Shown here piece by piece: positions 35,584 to 44,954 of a stretch of DNA of 64,000 nucleotides. This DNA is from Rhizobacter sp. OV335 (GTDB lineage Bacteria > Pseudomonadota > Gammaproteobacteria > Burkholderiales > Burkholderiaceae_C). Below the pieces are notes generated by a model. It was not told the origin of the DNA, made no database searches, and was given only the letters and a program-made list of their open reading frames with translations. The stretch is from the NCBI RefSeq assembly GCF_900142965.1, contig NZ_FRCQ01000024.1:1-64000 (forward strand). Direction: 5' to 3'. The position numbers and the translations under genes were made by a program. Position 1 is the stretch's first letter. Each line of letters starts with the position of its first letter.

Positions 35584-35949
35584 GAACCACGAACACTGCA
35601 ATACACGGGCCCGCCGCGATGCTGCAGTGCAACGCAGCGCGGCACAGCGGCCCGCACGGGCGTCGGCGCGGCGCGTCACGCCTGCTGCGCGGCGCTGAAA
35701 CACTCTGTGCCGAACGTGGTTGCCACGAATTCGGCGCAAGGTGTCAGCGGCATTTCATTTCCGGAGCACCAGCGTCACAGCGCTGGAGCGAAACATGGGT
35801 TTTCCCTCTTCGGGCAATCCCGCAGTGGCACATGGGCGCAGAACTTGCGGTTCTGCACACGCCGAGTTCTGTGGGTCGCTGCGTGTGGTGGATCTCGGAA
35901 TGGTGCTTCGCGACCGGACTCTGCTCACTTCATAAAACAGGAGACTTCG
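35584..35949. promoter_or_regulatory. Divergent control region between ABC operon and xoxF
   Basis: 366 bases without a gene. Two perfect small inverted repeats are visible: CCAGCG-TCACAG-CGCTGG (35769-35786) and GCAGAAC-TTGCG-GTTCTGC (35838-35856). The second lies 94 bases before the xoxF start and is a candidate site for the NarL-type regulator. AGGAG at about 35939-35943 is the xoxF ribosome site. No convincing sigma-70 or sigma-54 promoter pair was recognised on either strand. Confidence 0.5.
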
Positions 35950-37770
35950 ATGCGAAATTCCGGTCTGTCGACATGGCGTATCTGGCGCCATCTGGGCATG
36001 GTGTTGCTTGCTCTGCCGCCATTGGCGATGGCGAATGCGGATGTCGAGAAGAACATCGCCAACTCCAAGAACTGGGCGATGCAGGCTGGCGACATGTACA
36101 ACCAGCGCTACACCAAGCTCAACCAGATCAACACCGGCAACGTCGGTAAATTGCAGGTCGCGTGGACCTTCTCGACCGGCGTGCTGCGCGGCCACGAGGG
36201 CTCGCCGCTGGTGATCGACGGCACGATGTACCTGCACTCGCCGTTCCCGAACAAGGTGTTCGCGATCGACCTCGACAGCCAGAAGATCCTCTGGAAGTAC
36301 GAGCCCAAGCAGGACCCGGCCGTGATTCCGCAGATGTGCTGCGACACGGTGAACCGCGGCCTGGCCTATGCCGAAGGCAAGATCATCCTGCAGCAGGCCG
36401 ACAGCATGCTGCTCGCGCTCGACTCGAAGACCGGCAAGGTCATCTGGAGCGTGAAGAACGGCGACCCGAAGCTGGGCGCGGTGAACACCAACGCGCCGCA
36501 CATCTTCAAGGACAAGGTCATCACCGGCATCAGCGGTGGCGAGTGGGGCGTGCGCGGCTTCATCGCGGCCTACAACCTGAAGGACGGCAAGCTCGCCTGG
36601 AAGGGCTACAGCGTCGGGCCCGATGCCGAGATGCTGATCGACCCCGACAAGACCATGACCTGGACCAATGGCGCGATGGCGCCGGTCGGCAAGGACTCGT
36701 CGACCAAGACCTGGAAGGGCGACCAGTGGAAGACCGGCGGCGGCACCACCTGGGGCTGGTACAGCTACGACAAGGCGCTGAACCTGATGTACTACGGCAC
36801 CGGCAACCCGTCGACCTGGAACCCGGCGCAGCGCCCGGGCGACAACAAGTGGTCGATGACCATCTTCGCGCGTGACGTCGACACCGGCATGGCCAAGTGG
36901 GTCTACCAGATGACGCCGTACGACGAGTGGGATTTCGACGGCATCAACGAGATGATCCTGGCCGACATCGACGTCAAGGGCAAGCCCACCAAGGCGCTGG
37001 TGCACTTCGACCGCAACGGCTTCGGCTACACGATGGACCGCGTGACCGGCGCGCTGCTGGTCGCCGAGAAGTACGACCCGCAGGTCAACTGGGCGACGCA
37101 CGTCGACATGAAGACCGGGCGCCCGCAGGTGGTGGCGAAGTACTCGACCGCGCAGGGCGGGCCTGACGTCAACACCAAGGGCATCTGCCCGGCGGCGCTC
37201 GGCAGCAAGGACCAGCAGCCGGCCTCGTTCGACCCGGAGACCAAGCTCTTCTACGTGCCGACCAACCACGTGTGCATGGACTACGAGCCGTTCAAGGTCG
37301 AGTACACCGCCGGCCAGCCGTACGTCGGCGCGACGCTGTCGATGTACCCGGCCCCGGGCAGCCACGGCGGCATGGGCAACTACATCACCTGGAATGCCGG
37401 CACCGGCAAGATCGTGCAAAGCCATGCCGAGAAGTTCTCGGTCTGGAGCGGCGCGCTGAACACCGCCGGCGGGCTCAGCTGCTACGGCACGCTCGAGGGC
37501 TACCTGAAGTGCGTCGACAAGAAGGACATCAACAAGGAGCTCTTCAAGTTCAAGACGCCGTCGGGGATCATCGGCAACGTGTTCAGCTATGAGCACAAGG
37601 GCAAGCAGTACATCGGCGTGTTCTCGGGCATCGGCGGCTGGGCCGGCATCGGCATGGCGGCCGGCCTCGAGAAGGACCAGGACGGCCTCGGCGCCGTCGG
37701 TGGCTACCGCGAACTGGCGCAGTACACCGAGCTCGGTGGTTCGTTGACGGTGTTTGCCCTGCCGAACTGA
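35950..37770 (+). CDS. xoxF: Lanthanide-dependent methanol dehydrogenase XoxF
   Basis: PQQ quinoprotein that oxidises methanol in the periplasm. 606 residues with a signal peptide (cut near LAMANA). Vicinal Cys130-Cys131 (QMCCDT) stack on PQQ; Glu198 (SGGEWG) and Asn286 (GTGNPS) are metal ligands. The catalytic segment PYDEWDFDG has Asp328 and the extra Asp330, the residue that marks lanthanide enzymes; calcium MxaF has Ala there. An eight-bladed propeller with Trp-docking repeats is evident. AGGAG precedes ATG 35950. Followed by xoxG and xoxJ; no mxaF or mxaI in the window. Confidence 0.97.
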   Translation: MRNSGLSTWRIWRHLGMVLLALPPLAMANADVEKNIANSKNWAMQAGDMYNQRYTKLNQINTGNVGKLQVAWTFSTGVLRGHEGSPLVIDGTMYLHSPFPNKVFAIDLDSQKILWKYEPKQDPAVIPQMCCDTVNRGLAYAEGKIILQQADSMLLALDSKTGKVIWSVKNGDPKLGAVNTNAPHIFKDKVITGISGGEWGVRGFIAAYNLKDGKLAWKGYSVGPDAEMLIDPDKTMTWTNGAMAPVGKDSSTKTWKGDQWKTGGGTTWGWYSYDKALNLMYYGTGNPSTWNPAQRPGDNKWSMTIFARDVDTGMAKWVYQMTPYDEWDFDGINEMILADIDVKGKPTKALVHFDRNGFGYTMDRVTGALLVAEKYDPQVNWATHVDMKTGRPQVVAKYSTAQGGPDVNTKGICPAALGSKDQQPASFDPETKLFYVPTNHVCMDYEPFKVEYTAGQPYVGATLSMYPAPGSHGGMGNYITWNAGTGKIVQSHAEKFSVWSGALNTAGGLSCYGTLEGYLKCVDKKDINKELFKFKTPSGIIGNVFSYEHKGKQYIGVFSGIGGWAGIGMAAGLEKDQDGLGAVGGYRELAQYTELGGSLTVFALPN

Positions 37771-37830
37771 ACGGCGGCCGGCAACTCCAAGAAGAAGCAA
37801 GAAGAAGAATCGAGAGACAACCTGGGCACA

Positions 37831-37858
37831 GGGACGGCACCCCGGGGGATGCCGTCCC
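37831..37858 (+). terminator. Hairpin between xoxF and xoxG
   Basis: GGGACGGCA (37831-37839) pairs perfectly with TGCCGTCCC (37850-37858), loop of 10 bases, no T-tract. Placed 60 bases after xoxF and 25 before xoxG, it is likely a partial terminator or mRNA-stability stem lowering xoxG and xoxJ relative to xoxF. Confidence 0.6.
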
Positions 37859-37882
37859 ACCCCCTTGATGGTGGATGGGTCA

Positions 37883-38278
37883 ATGAAATTGAAGCAGTCT
37901 CTGTTCCAGACTTCCGTCGCCGTGCTGGCGTGCCTCGCAGCGAGCGCGCTGGCCGACGACAAGCCCTACACCGTGGTCGACGGCTACAAGGTCGACGCGA
38001 AGACGATGGACGGCTTTCGCACCTGGCGCGCGGCCGCCTGCGACCGCTGCCACGGCGCCAACCAGGAAGGCCTGGTCGGGCCCTCGCTGATCAACAGCCT
38101 GAAGACGCTGAGCCAGGACGAGTTCGTCAAGACCGTCACCGAAGGCCGCCTGCCCAAGGGCATGCCGAGCTTCGGCGAGAGCCCGCAGGTCAAGGAACAC
38201 ATCAACGACCTGTACGCCTACCTGAAAGGCCGTTCGGACGGCGCCATCACGCGCGCCAAGGTCGAACCCAACAAATGA
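37883..38278 (+). CDS. xoxG: Cytochrome c XoxG (methanol-dehydrogenase electron acceptor)
   Basis: 131 residues from ATG 37883 (ATG 37871 possible). Signal peptide cut near ASALADD. One heme site C53-x-x-C56-H57 (CDRCHG); LPKGMPSFGES supplies a candidate axial Met. Accepts electrons from XoxF and passes them to a class I cytochrome. Smaller than typical MxaG (about 170-200). The stop overlaps xoxJ by 4 bases. Confidence 0.92.
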   Translation: MKLKQSLFQTSVAVLACLAASALADDKPYTVVDGYKVDAKTMDGFRTWRAAACDRCHGANQEGLVGPSLINSLKTLSQDEFVKTVTEGRLPKGMPSFGESPQVKEHINDLYAYLKGRSDGAITRAKVEPNK

Positions 38279-39150
38279 ACCGCACCCGCAAGATCCTCAC
38301 GCTGGCGCTCGCGCTGGCCGGCGCGGCAGCGTGCCTCCCGGCCACTGCGCAGGACACCGACAAGCCGCCGGCGCGCCAGGCGCTGCGCGTGTGCCAGGAC
38401 CCGAACAACCTGCCGTTCTCGAACGTCGAGGGCGCGGGCATCGAGAACCGCATCGCCGACGTGTTCGGCAAGGCGCTCGGGCTGCCGGTGCAGTACTACT
38501 CGTTCCCGCAGCGCCTGGCCTTCATCCGCAACACGCTGCGCTACAAGCTGCCGGGGCAGGACTACCCGTGCGACATCGTGATGGGCGTGCCGGTCGGCTA
38601 CGACCAGGTGTCGGCGACCAAGCCCTACTACCGCTCGACCTATGCGCTGGTGTTCCCGCAGGGCCAGGGGCTCGACCAGGTGAAGTCGGGCGACGACTTC
38701 CTGAAGCTCGACCCGACGCGCCTGGGCAAGCTGCGCATCGGCATCTACGACCGCTCGCCGGCGTCCGACTGGCTCAAGCTGCACCGCCTGGTCGACCAGG
38801 GTGTGCCCTACCCGATCATGAACGCCGACCCGCAGCAGTACCCGGGCGAGATCATCGAGAAGGACCTCGCCGCCGGCAAGATCGACGCGGCCATCGTCTG
38901 GGGTCCGATCGCCGGCTACTTCGCGCAGCGCGTCAAGTCGCCGCGGCTGACGGTGGTGCCGCTGAAATCGGAACCCGGCGTGCGCTTCGACTACGAGATG
39001 GCGATGGGCGTGCGCTACGGCGAGCGCGAATGGAAGCAGAAGATCGAAGCGCTGATCGACTCGCAGCAGGCGGCGATCCAGGCGATCCTGAAGGACTACG
39101 GCGTGCCGCTGGTCGATGAGTCGTTCGCGTACAAGGCGCCGATGAAGTGA
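38275..39150 (+). CDS. xoxJ: Periplasmic XoxJ (MxaJ-like) protein
   Basis: 291 residues, signal peptide cut near PATAQD. Solute-binding-protein fold: LRVCQDPNNLPFSN at the mature N terminus, PCDIVMGVPVGYDQV, TKPYYRSTYALVFP, and DAAIVWGPIAGYFA. XoxJ is required for XoxF activity, probably as an activator or chaperone for metal or PQQ loading (family knowledge). ATG overlaps the xoxG stop by 4 bases. Confidence 0.93.
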   Translation: MNRTRKILTLALALAGAAACLPATAQDTDKPPARQALRVCQDPNNLPFSNVEGAGIENRIADVFGKALGLPVQYYSFPQRLAFIRNTLRYKLPGQDYPCDIVMGVPVGYDQVSATKPYYRSTYALVFPQGQGLDQVKSGDDFLKLDPTRLGKLRIGIYDRSPASDWLKLHRLVDQGVPYPIMNADPQQYPGEIIEKDLAAGKIDAAIVWGPIAGYFAQRVKSPRLTVVPLKSEPGVRFDYEMAMGVRYGEREWKQKIEALIDSQQAAIQAILKDYGVPLVDESFAYKAPMK

Positions 39151-39238
39151 CCCACCCCCGAATCGCCTTCGGCTCCTCCCCCTCAAGGGGGCGCCGCCAG
39201 CGGCCCGGCAAAGCCGGTTCCGCGGCGGCCGCTTGATC

Positions 39239-39925
39239 ATGCGTTTTCATGCATGGCGGGTCGCGCTGGCTGTGATGCTGCCGGCGAGCGGCTTTGCGGC
39301 GCAGGAGTTCTCGGCCGCGGAGCAGGCCATCTTCCTGGCCGACCAGCTCGCGAACCTGCGGCCGCCGTCGACGCTGCGCTACAGCTTCCACAAGGCCGGC
39401 AGCCTGGAAGCCGGTTTCGACGATGCCGTGGTGCTGTCGTTCAAGCCGCAGGCCGACGGCAGTTGCTGCGCGTCGACCGGCGAGTTCCTCACCGGACCGC
39501 GCCGGTTGCCGCTGCCCGACATCGACAACGCCAAGGCCAACCCGGTGATCCTGTACTTCCTGGAGCACGACATCCGCGAGATGCGCCGGCTGACGCAAGG
39601 GCCGGAGAACTACTTCCGCAAGCGCATCCGGATGGCGGTCTTCCAGGGCGCGACGGTGGCACCGGCGTCGTTCGTCTACAAGGGCAAGACCGTCGCCGGC
39701 CGCCAGGTGTCGTTCAAGCCCTACCTCGACGATCCGAACCGCTACCGCTACGAGAAGCTGGCCGGCAAGGAGTACCGCTTCCTGCTGTCGGACGCGGTGC
39801 CGGGCGGCGTGCTGGGCATCCGCACGCACATCGCCGCCGCCGGAGCCGATGCCGCTGCGCCGCCGCTGCTGAGCGAAGACCTGCTGATCGAAGGCGCCGA
39901 GCCCCTCCCGAAAGCCACACCATGA
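39239..39925 (+). CDS. Exported protein of unknown function in the xox cluster
   Basis: 228 residues from ATG 39239 (a TTG at 39233 is also in frame). Signal peptide cut near GFAAQE. The mature part has an adjacent Cys pair (GSCCAST) and the strings NPVILYFLEHDIREMRRLTQG, YFRKRIR and YKGKTVAGRQVSFKPYLDDPNRYRYEK-type segments that suggest a beta-rich lipoprotein-carrier-like fold. No family recognised. The 88 bases upstream hold a CCCCCTCAAGGGGG palindrome. Stop overlaps the next gene by 4 bases, so the two are coupled. Confidence 0.8.
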   Translation: MRFHAWRVALAVMLPASGFAAQEFSAAEQAIFLADQLANLRPPSTLRYSFHKAGSLEAGFDDAVVLSFKPQADGSCCASTGEFLTGPRRLPLPDIDNAKANPVILYFLEHDIREMRRLTQGPENYFRKRIRMAVFQGATVAPASFVYKGKTVAGRQVSFKPYLDDPNRYRYEKLAGKEYRFLLSDAVPGGVLGIRTHIAAAGADAAAPPLLSEDLLIEGAEPLPKATP

Positions 39926-40299
39926 ACCTTTTGCATCGACTGCCGTTTCGACTGACGTGCATCCTCGCCCTGCCCTGGCTGCTGCTGATCCCGGTGGCCG
40001 CGTCGGCCAACGACTTCCCGACCTCGGAGCGCGTGATCTACGTGCAGGAGTGCATGCGCACCCACCCGGGCCCGCACTTCGAGATGATCAACAAGTGCTC
40101 GTGCGCGGTCGATGCAATGGCCGGCGAGGTGGCCTACGACGACTACGTCGGCATGACCACGGTGGTCAACGCGATGTCGATCGGCGGCGAGCGCGGCGGC
40201 ACGCTGCGCGACAACGAATCCATCAAACCGCAGATCAAGCGCTACCGCGAGCTGGAGACCAAGGTGCACAAGGCGTGCTTCATCAACGACGCCAAGTAG
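39922..40299 (+). CDS. Small exported Cys-containing protein, unknown
   Basis: 125 residues. Signal peptide (LPWLLLIPVAASAN) then a ~95-residue mature protein with four Cys: ECMRTH (44), NKCSCAVDAM (59, 61) and KACFIN (119). The CSC and the flanking acidic residues could hold a disulfide or a metal. No family recognised. Overlaps the preceding gene by 4 bases and is followed after 2 bases by a propeller gene, so it is part of the xox-pqq cluster and probably acts in the periplasm with XoxF. Confidence 0.8.
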   Translation: MNLLHRLPFRLTCILALPWLLLIPVAASANDFPTSERVIYVQECMRTHPGPHFEMINKCSCAVDAMAGEVAYDDYVGMTTVVNAMSIGGERGGTLRDNESIKPQIKRYRELETKVHKACFINDAK

Positions 40300-40301
40300 C
40301 G

Positions 40302-41249
40302 GTGGCGGCGCTGCTGGCGGGCCTCGTGTCCGGCAGCGTCGCGGCGCCGTTCGCCTGGATCACCAACCAGGGCAGCAACGACGTGTCGGTGATCGACCTC
40401 GCGTCGCAGCAGGTGGTGGCCACGGTCCCCGTCGGTCGCTCGCCGGCCGGCGTGGTGGCCGCGTCGCGCGCCGGCAAGGTGTTCGTCTCCAACCCCGACA
40501 GCCGCGACATCTCGGTGATCGACATGCGCGAGCAGCGCGTCGTCGGCACGCTGGCGGCCGGCGACGGCCCGGTGGGCATCGATGCCTCGCCCGATGGCAC
40601 GCGGGTGTTCGCCGCCGACTGGTATGCCAACCGACTGATGGTGTTCGACGCGGCGGGCAGCGGGCCACCGCTGGCGCGAATCGAGGTGGGCCGTGCGCCG
40701 GCCGGCGTGGCAGCGCATGCCGACAACGACACCGTGTTCGTCGCCGAGCGCGACGATGACAGCGTGGCCGTGGTCGGCGTGCGCGAACGCCGCGTGCTGT
40801 CGCGCGTGAAGGTCGGCAGCCATCCGTTCGCGCTGCTGTTCGATGCAATGCGCCAGCGGCTGTACGCCCTCAATGTGCAGAGCGACGATGTGTCGGTGAT
40901 CGACACCCATGACAGCCGTGCCTTGCGCGTGATCGCCACCGTGAAGGTCGGCAAGGCACCGTACGGCGCCGCGCTCGCACTCGGCGGCGCGCTGCTCTAC
41001 GTGACCAACCAGCACGACGACAGCGTCAGCGTGATCGACGCCGATTCGCTGAAGCTGCTGCGCACGCTGAACGGCTTCGGCTACCCCGAGGGCGTGGCCG
41101 CGCATGGCGACAAGGTCTACGTCGTCAACTGGATGGACGACGACGTCAGCGTGCTCGATGCCGCCAGCGGGCAAGCGGTGCGCCGCATCGCCACCGGCAA
41201 GAACAGCCGCGGCTTCGGCGCCTTCATCGGCGCGCCCGCACAGCCCTGA
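40302..41249 (+). CDS. Exported YVTN beta-propeller protein (second copy type)
   Basis: 315 residues from GTG 40302, two bases after the previous stop. Short signal peptide (ALLAGLVSGSVAAPFA). About seven repeats of the form VSVIDLASQQVVATVPVG and KVFVSNPDSRDISVIDM, a complete propeller. Related to, but not a duplicate of, the propeller at 33764-34843. The operon also contains the two unknown exported proteins and MxaD-like protein. Function unknown, probably periplasmic scaffold or binding. Confidence 0.85.
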   Translation: MAALLAGLVSGSVAAPFAWITNQGSNDVSVIDLASQQVVATVPVGRSPAGVVAASRAGKVFVSNPDSRDISVIDMREQRVVGTLAAGDGPVGIDASPDGTRVFAADWYANRLMVFDAAGSGPPLARIEVGRAPAGVAAHADNDTVFVAERDDDSVAVVGVRERRVLSRVKVGSHPFALLFDAMRQRLYALNVQSDDVSVIDTHDSRALRVIATVKVGKAPYGAALALGGALLYVTNQHDDSVSVIDADSLKLLRTLNGFGYPEGVAAHGDKVYVVNWMDDDVSVLDAASGQAVRRIATGKNSRGFGAFIGAPAQP

Positions 41250-41272
41250 TCCCACCCACGAAGGAGGACCCC

Positions 41273-41818
41273 ATGCCCATGAAACTGCTTGGCGGCTGGC
41301 TCGCGCCACTGGCCGCGATCACGATGCTCGGTGTCGTGCCCCTCACCGGCGAAGGCCACGGCCCGACGCGGCAGAAGGTGGTCGAGAAGATCACCATCGA
41401 TGCCCCCGCCGCTGCGGTGTGGGCCCGCATCAAGAACTTCGACGCACTGAAGGACTGGCTCCCGCCCGTCGCCGAGAGCCCGGCCTCGCAGGGCAACGCG
41501 GTGGGCTCGGTGCGCTCGCTGAAGCTGAAGGGCGGCGGCGAGCTGACCGAGACGCTGGAGGGCTACGACGACGCCGCGATGAAGTACAGCTACCGCGCGA
41601 AGGATGGCGGCGCCCTGCCGGTGACGAACTACACCTCGACGATCACCGTCACCGCGAGCGGCAACCAATCCATCGTCGAATGGCGTGGCGCGTTCTACCG
41701 CGGCTACCCGCAGAACGATCCGCCGCCGGACCGCAACGACGAGGCCGCGCTGAAGGCCATCACCGGCGTGTACCAGAGCGGGCTGGCGAACCTGAAGAAG
41801 CTGGCCGAGGCGAAGTAG
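41273..41818 (+). CDS. mxaD: MxaD-like periplasmic SRPBCC protein
   Basis: 181 residues (ATG 41273; ATG 41279 possible) with AAGGAGGA 5 bases upstream. Signal peptide through VVPLTGEGHG, then a START/SRPBCC fold: KITIDAPAAAVWARIKNFDALKDWLPPV and WRGAFYRGYPQNDPPPDRND. MxaD is reported to improve electron transfer from methanol dehydrogenase to cytochrome cL. It is the last plus-strand gene of the cluster, convergent with pqqE. Confidence 0.85.
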   Translation: MPMKLLGGWLAPLAAITMLGVVPLTGEGHGPTRQKVVEKITIDAPAAAVWARIKNFDALKDWLPPVAESPASQGNAVGSVRSLKLKGGGELTETLEGYDDAAMKYSYRAKDGGALPVTNYTSTITVTASGNQSIVEWRGAFYRGYPQNDPPPDRNDEAALKAITGVYQSGLANLKKLAEAK

Positions 41819-41827
41819 AGAACCGGC

Positions 41828-42982
41828 TCAGGCCGGCTTGGCGCTGAGGCGCCGCGAGTTGGCCGGGTCGCGGAACACCAGCGGGTGTTCCACCAAACCG
41901 CCCGCCACGGCCTTCACGCCGACCGTGCCTGCGCGCTCGACCGCCTCCTGCACCAGGTGGTGGTGCGGGCTCTTGACGCACACCGGGTCGGCCATCGCCG
42001 GGTCGTGCGCGATCAGGTACGCCTGGCAGCGGCAACCGCCGAGGTCCACCTCGCGCTGGTCGCAACTGGCACACGGCTCCTTCATCCAGCCGGTGCCGCG
42101 GTAGCGGTTGAAGCCTTCGGAGTCGAACCAGATGTCGCGCACGCTGTGCTCGCGCACGTTCGGGAAGCTGAGGCCGGGCAGCATCTTCGCGGTGTGGCAG
42201 GGCAGCGCGGTGCCGTCGGGCGCCACGGTGAGGAACATGCTGCCCCAGCCGTTGACGCACTTCTTCGCCTTGCCCTCGTGGTAATCGGGTGCGACGAAGA
42301 ACAGGCGCATCTTGTCGCCCAGGCGTTCGCGCCATTCGTCGGTCACCGCCTCGGCGTGGCGCAGTTGCTCGTGCGTCGGCAGCAGCTGGTCGCGGTTCAG
42401 GAAGGCCCACGAGTAGTACTGCGTGTTGGCGAGTTCCAGGTACTCGGCACCGAGCTCGGCGGCCATGCCGATGATGCGGTCGATGTGGTCGATGTTCATG
42501 CGGTGGATCACCACGTTCATCACCATCGGCCAGCCGTTGGCCTTGATGATCTGCGCCACCTTGTTCTTCAGGCCGAAGGTCTTGGTGTGCGACAGGAAGT
42601 CATTCATCTCGCGGGTCGAGTCCTGGAACGACAGCTGCACGTGGTCGAGCCCGGCCTCCTTCAGCGCCGCGGCGCGGGCCTCGGTGAGGCCGACGCCGGA
42701 GGTCAGCAGGTTGGTGTAGTAGCCCAGCCGGTGCGCCTCGGCGACGATCACTTCCAGGTCGTCGCGCAGCAGCGGCTCGCCGCCCGACAGGCCGCATTGC
42801 ACCGCGCCGAGTTCGCGGCCCTGGCGCAGCACGCGCAGCCAGTCCTCGGTGCCGAGTTCGTCTTCCTGGCGCGCGAAGTCGACCGGGTTGTAGCAGAACA
42901 CGCAGTGCAGCGGGCAGCGGTAGGTCAGCTCCGCGAGCAGCCACAGCGGCGGTCCGGGCGGGGATGACGACACGGTGGCCAT
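41828..42982 (-). CDS. pqqE: PQQ biosynthesis radical-SAM enzyme PqqE
   Basis: Cross-links Glu and Tyr of PqqA. 384 residues. Radical-SAM cluster motif C23-PLH-C27-VF-C30, then LSGGEPLLRDDL, and a C-terminal SPASM domain with CHTAKMLPGL, PCASCDQREVDLGGCRCQAY supplying auxiliary Fe-S cysteines. Three bases separate it from pqqD. Last gene of pqqABCDE on the minus strand; needs PqqD as peptide chaperone. Confidence 0.97.
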   Translation of the reverse strand: MATVSSSPPGPPLWLLAELTYRCPLHCVFCYNPVDFARQEDELGTEDWLRVLRQGRELGAVQCGLSGGEPLLRDDLEVIVAEAHRLGYYTNLLTSGVGLTEARAAALKEAGLDHVQLSFQDSTREMNDFLSHTKTFGLKNKVAQIIKANGWPMVMNVVIHRMNIDHIDRIIGMAAELGAEYLELANTQYYSWAFLNRDQLLPTHEQLRHAEAVTDEWRERLGDKMRLFFVAPDYHEGKAKKCVNGWGSMFLTVAPDGTALPCHTAKMLPGLSFPNVREHSVRDIWFDSEGFNRYRGTGWMKEPCASCDQREVDLGGCRCQAYLIAHDPAMADPVCVKSPHHHLVQEAVERAGTVGVKAVAGGLVEHPLVFRDPANSRRLSAKPA

Positions 42983-42985
42983 CGT

Positions 42986-43261
42986 TCAGTCCCAGGCCAG
43001 CCAGCGCTGCTTCGCGGCCAGCTCGATGAAGCCCAGCACGTCCGGCTCCAGGCCCTGCGCCGAGAACGCCTTCTCCAGGTCCTCGACGATCGCGGCGACG
43101 CTGCGCTCGCCATCGCAGCGCTTCATGATCTCGCCGGCGCTGCCGTTCAGCTTGACCATGCCCTCGGGGTAGAGCAGCACATGGCAGTCCTGCACCGGTT
43201 CCCATTGAAGCCGGAAGCCGGGGCCGACGCGCGGTTGCGTTGATGTCGACAGGACACTCAT
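42986..43261 (-). CDS. pqqD: PQQ biosynthesis peptide chaperone PqqD
   Basis: 91 residues. RRE-fold peptide chaperone that presents PqqA to Pqq[30 protein letters not shown] and [22 protein letters not shown] segments are typical. The ATG overlaps the pqqC stop by 4 bases. Confidence 0.95.
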   Translation of the reverse strand: MSVLSTSTQPRVGPGFRLQWEPVQDCHVLLYPEGMVKLNGSAGEIMKRCDGERSVAAIVEDLEKAFSAQGLEPDVLGFIELAAKQRWLAWD

Positions 43262-44016
43262 GAGGTGACACCGTAGCGGGTGGCCATCGCATCGTTCATC
43301 GCCCACAGGATGTCGAGCTTGAACTGCAGCACCTCCAGCGCGCGCTCCTGCAGCGGCCGCGTCGTGAAGTGGTCCAGCGTGATCGACAGCCCCTGCTCCA
43401 CGTCGCGCCGCGCCTGGCCCAGCCGGTTGCGGAAGTAGCTCAGGCCCTCGGGCTCGATCCAGCCGTAGTGCTCCGGCCAGGTGGCCAGCCGCTGCTTGTG
43501 GATCTCGGGCGCGAACAGCTCGGTCAGCGACGAGCACACCGCTTCCTGCCACGGCGCGCGGCGCGCGAAATCGACATACGCGTCGACCGCGAAGCGCACC
43601 GCCGGCGTCACGTGGCGCAGGTCCTGCACCTCGTCGCGGCCCAGCCCCACCGCCTGCGCGAGCCGCAACCAAGCCTCGATGCCGCCGGCATCCTTCACGC
43701 CGCCGAGCTCGAAGCCGTCGTGGTCGAGGATGCGCTGCACCCAGCCGCGGCGCACCGTGGCGTCGGGGCAGTTCGACAGCACCGCCGCGTCCTTGATCGG
43801 GATCGCGATCTGGTAGTAGAAGCGGTTCGCGACCCAGCCGCGCACCTGCTCGGGCGTCGCCTTGCCGGTGTTCAGCATCACGTTGAACGGATGGTGGATG
43901 TGATACGACTTGCCGCGCTCGCGCAGCTGCGCCTCGAACTCGGCGCGGGTCCACGCGGGCGGACCGGCGTCGGCGGGGTGACGGCCTTCTTTCAGCATGT
44001 CGGCGCGCAGCGTCAT
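43258..44016 (-). CDS. pqqC: Pyrroloquinoline-quinone synthase PqqC
   Basis: Catalyses the final ring closure and eight-electron oxidation. 252 residues. [42 protein letters not shown] and [16 protein letters not shown] contain the active-site His, Tyr and Arg residues. Two bases separate it from pqqB. Confidence 0.96.
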   Translation of the reverse strand: MTLRADMLKEGRHPADAGPPAWTRAEFEAQLRERGKSYHIHHPFNVMLNTGKATPEQVRGWVANRFYYQIAIPIKDAAVLSNCPDATVRRGWVQRILDHDGFELGGVKDAGGIEAWLRLAQAVGLGRDEVQDLRHVTPAVRFAVDAYVDFARRAPWQEAVCSSLTELFAPEIHKQRLATWPEHYGWIEPEGLSYFRNRLGQARRDVEQGLSITLDHFTTRPLQERALEVLQFKLDILWAMNDAMATRYGVTS

Positions 44017-44018
44017 GG

Positions 44019-44939
44019 TCAGATCTCGATGCTCATGCCGTCCTCGCAGACCTCGATGCCGGCGCGCTGCAGTTCGGCGCGCTGGGGCGAGTCCTCGTCG
44101 AGGATCGGGTTGGTGTTGTTGATGTGGATCAGCAGGCGCCGCGTGCTGGCCGGCAGGCGGCCCAGCCACTCGAGCATGCCGCCCGCGCCCGACTGCGGCA
44201 GGTGGCCGATGTCGCGCGCCGACTTCTTGCTCAAGCCGAGCGTCTTCATCTCGTCGTCGGTCCAGAAGGTGCCGTCGACCATCACGACGTCGGCGCTCGC
44301 CATCGCGTCGAACACCGGCGGCGTGATCGCGCCCAGCCCCGGCGCATAGAACACCGACGTGCGGCGCGCCGTGTCGACCAGCGTCATGCCGATGTTGTCG
44401 CCCGGCACCGGTGCCTCGCGGTGCGGCGAATACGGCGCGGCCTTGCTGCTCAGCGGCATCGCCTTGAACGCGAGGCCGGCCACGCCGGGCACGCTGAACG
44501 GCGTGCCGTCGAGCGCGATGCGCTGGCGCTGCACGCCGCAGAAGTGCGACAGCACGCGCAGCACCGGGTTGCCCTGGGTCAGGTCTTCTTCGACCGGATC
44601 GGTGCACCACAGCGGCAGCGGCGACGTGCGTTCGCGCAGCATGAAGAGGCCGGTGGCGTGGTCGATCTGGCCGTCCATCAGCACGACGCCGGCGATCGCG
44701 GTGTCGCGCAGCGCCCGCGCCGGTTGCAACGCCGGGTGGCTCCGGATCTGCTCGAGGATGTCGGGCGAGGCGTTGAAGAGCACGCCGTCGGCGGCCCCGT
44801 CCGGCCGCACGAAGATCGACGACTGCGTGCGGGCCTTCGCGCGCACGCGGCCCGAACGCACGCCGGCGCAGTTGTCGCAGTTGCAGTTCCATTGCGGGAA
44901 ACCGCCGCCTGCTGCCGAGCCCAGAACGGTGATGCGCAT
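44019..44939 (-). CDS. pqqB: PQQ biosynthesis protein PqqB
   Basis: Metallo-beta-lactamase-fold hydroxylase in PQQ formation. 306 residues. [18 protein letters not shown] at the N terminus has the structural Cys cluster; [17 protein letters not shown] replaces the canonical HxHxDH as usual in PqqB, and [16 protein letters not shown] is the C-terminal His-containing block. Preceded by a 64-base gap with a stem-loop after pqqA. Confidence 0.96.
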   Translation of the reverse strand: MRITVLGSAAGGGFPQWNCNCDNCAGVRSGRVRAKARTQSSIFVRPDGAADGVLFNASPDILEQIRSHPALQPARALRDTAIAGVVLMDGQIDHATGLFMLRERTSPLPLWCTDPVEEDLTQGNPVLRVLSHFCGVQRQRIALDGTPFSVPGVAGLAFKAMPLSSKAAPYSPHREAPVPGDNIGMTLVDTARRTSVFYAPGLGAITPPVFDAMASADVVMVDGTFWTDDEMKTLGLSKKSARDIGHLPQSGAGGMLEWLGRLPASTRRLLIHINNTNPILDEDSPQRAELQRAGIEVCEDGMSIEI

Positions 44940-44954
44940 GAGGGAGGTATTGGA

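Noticed and set aside
35825-35840. TGGCAC followed by GCGCA before xoxF as a sigma-54 promoter
   Set aside because: The GC dinucleotide is one base off the fixed spacing, so it does not satisfy the -24/-12 rule.
34672-35949. Plus-strand frame running into xoxF that would make it more than 1,000 residues
   Set aside because: The upstream part is antisense to the ABC ATPase and REP. XoxF has a ribosome site and a signal peptide at 35950.
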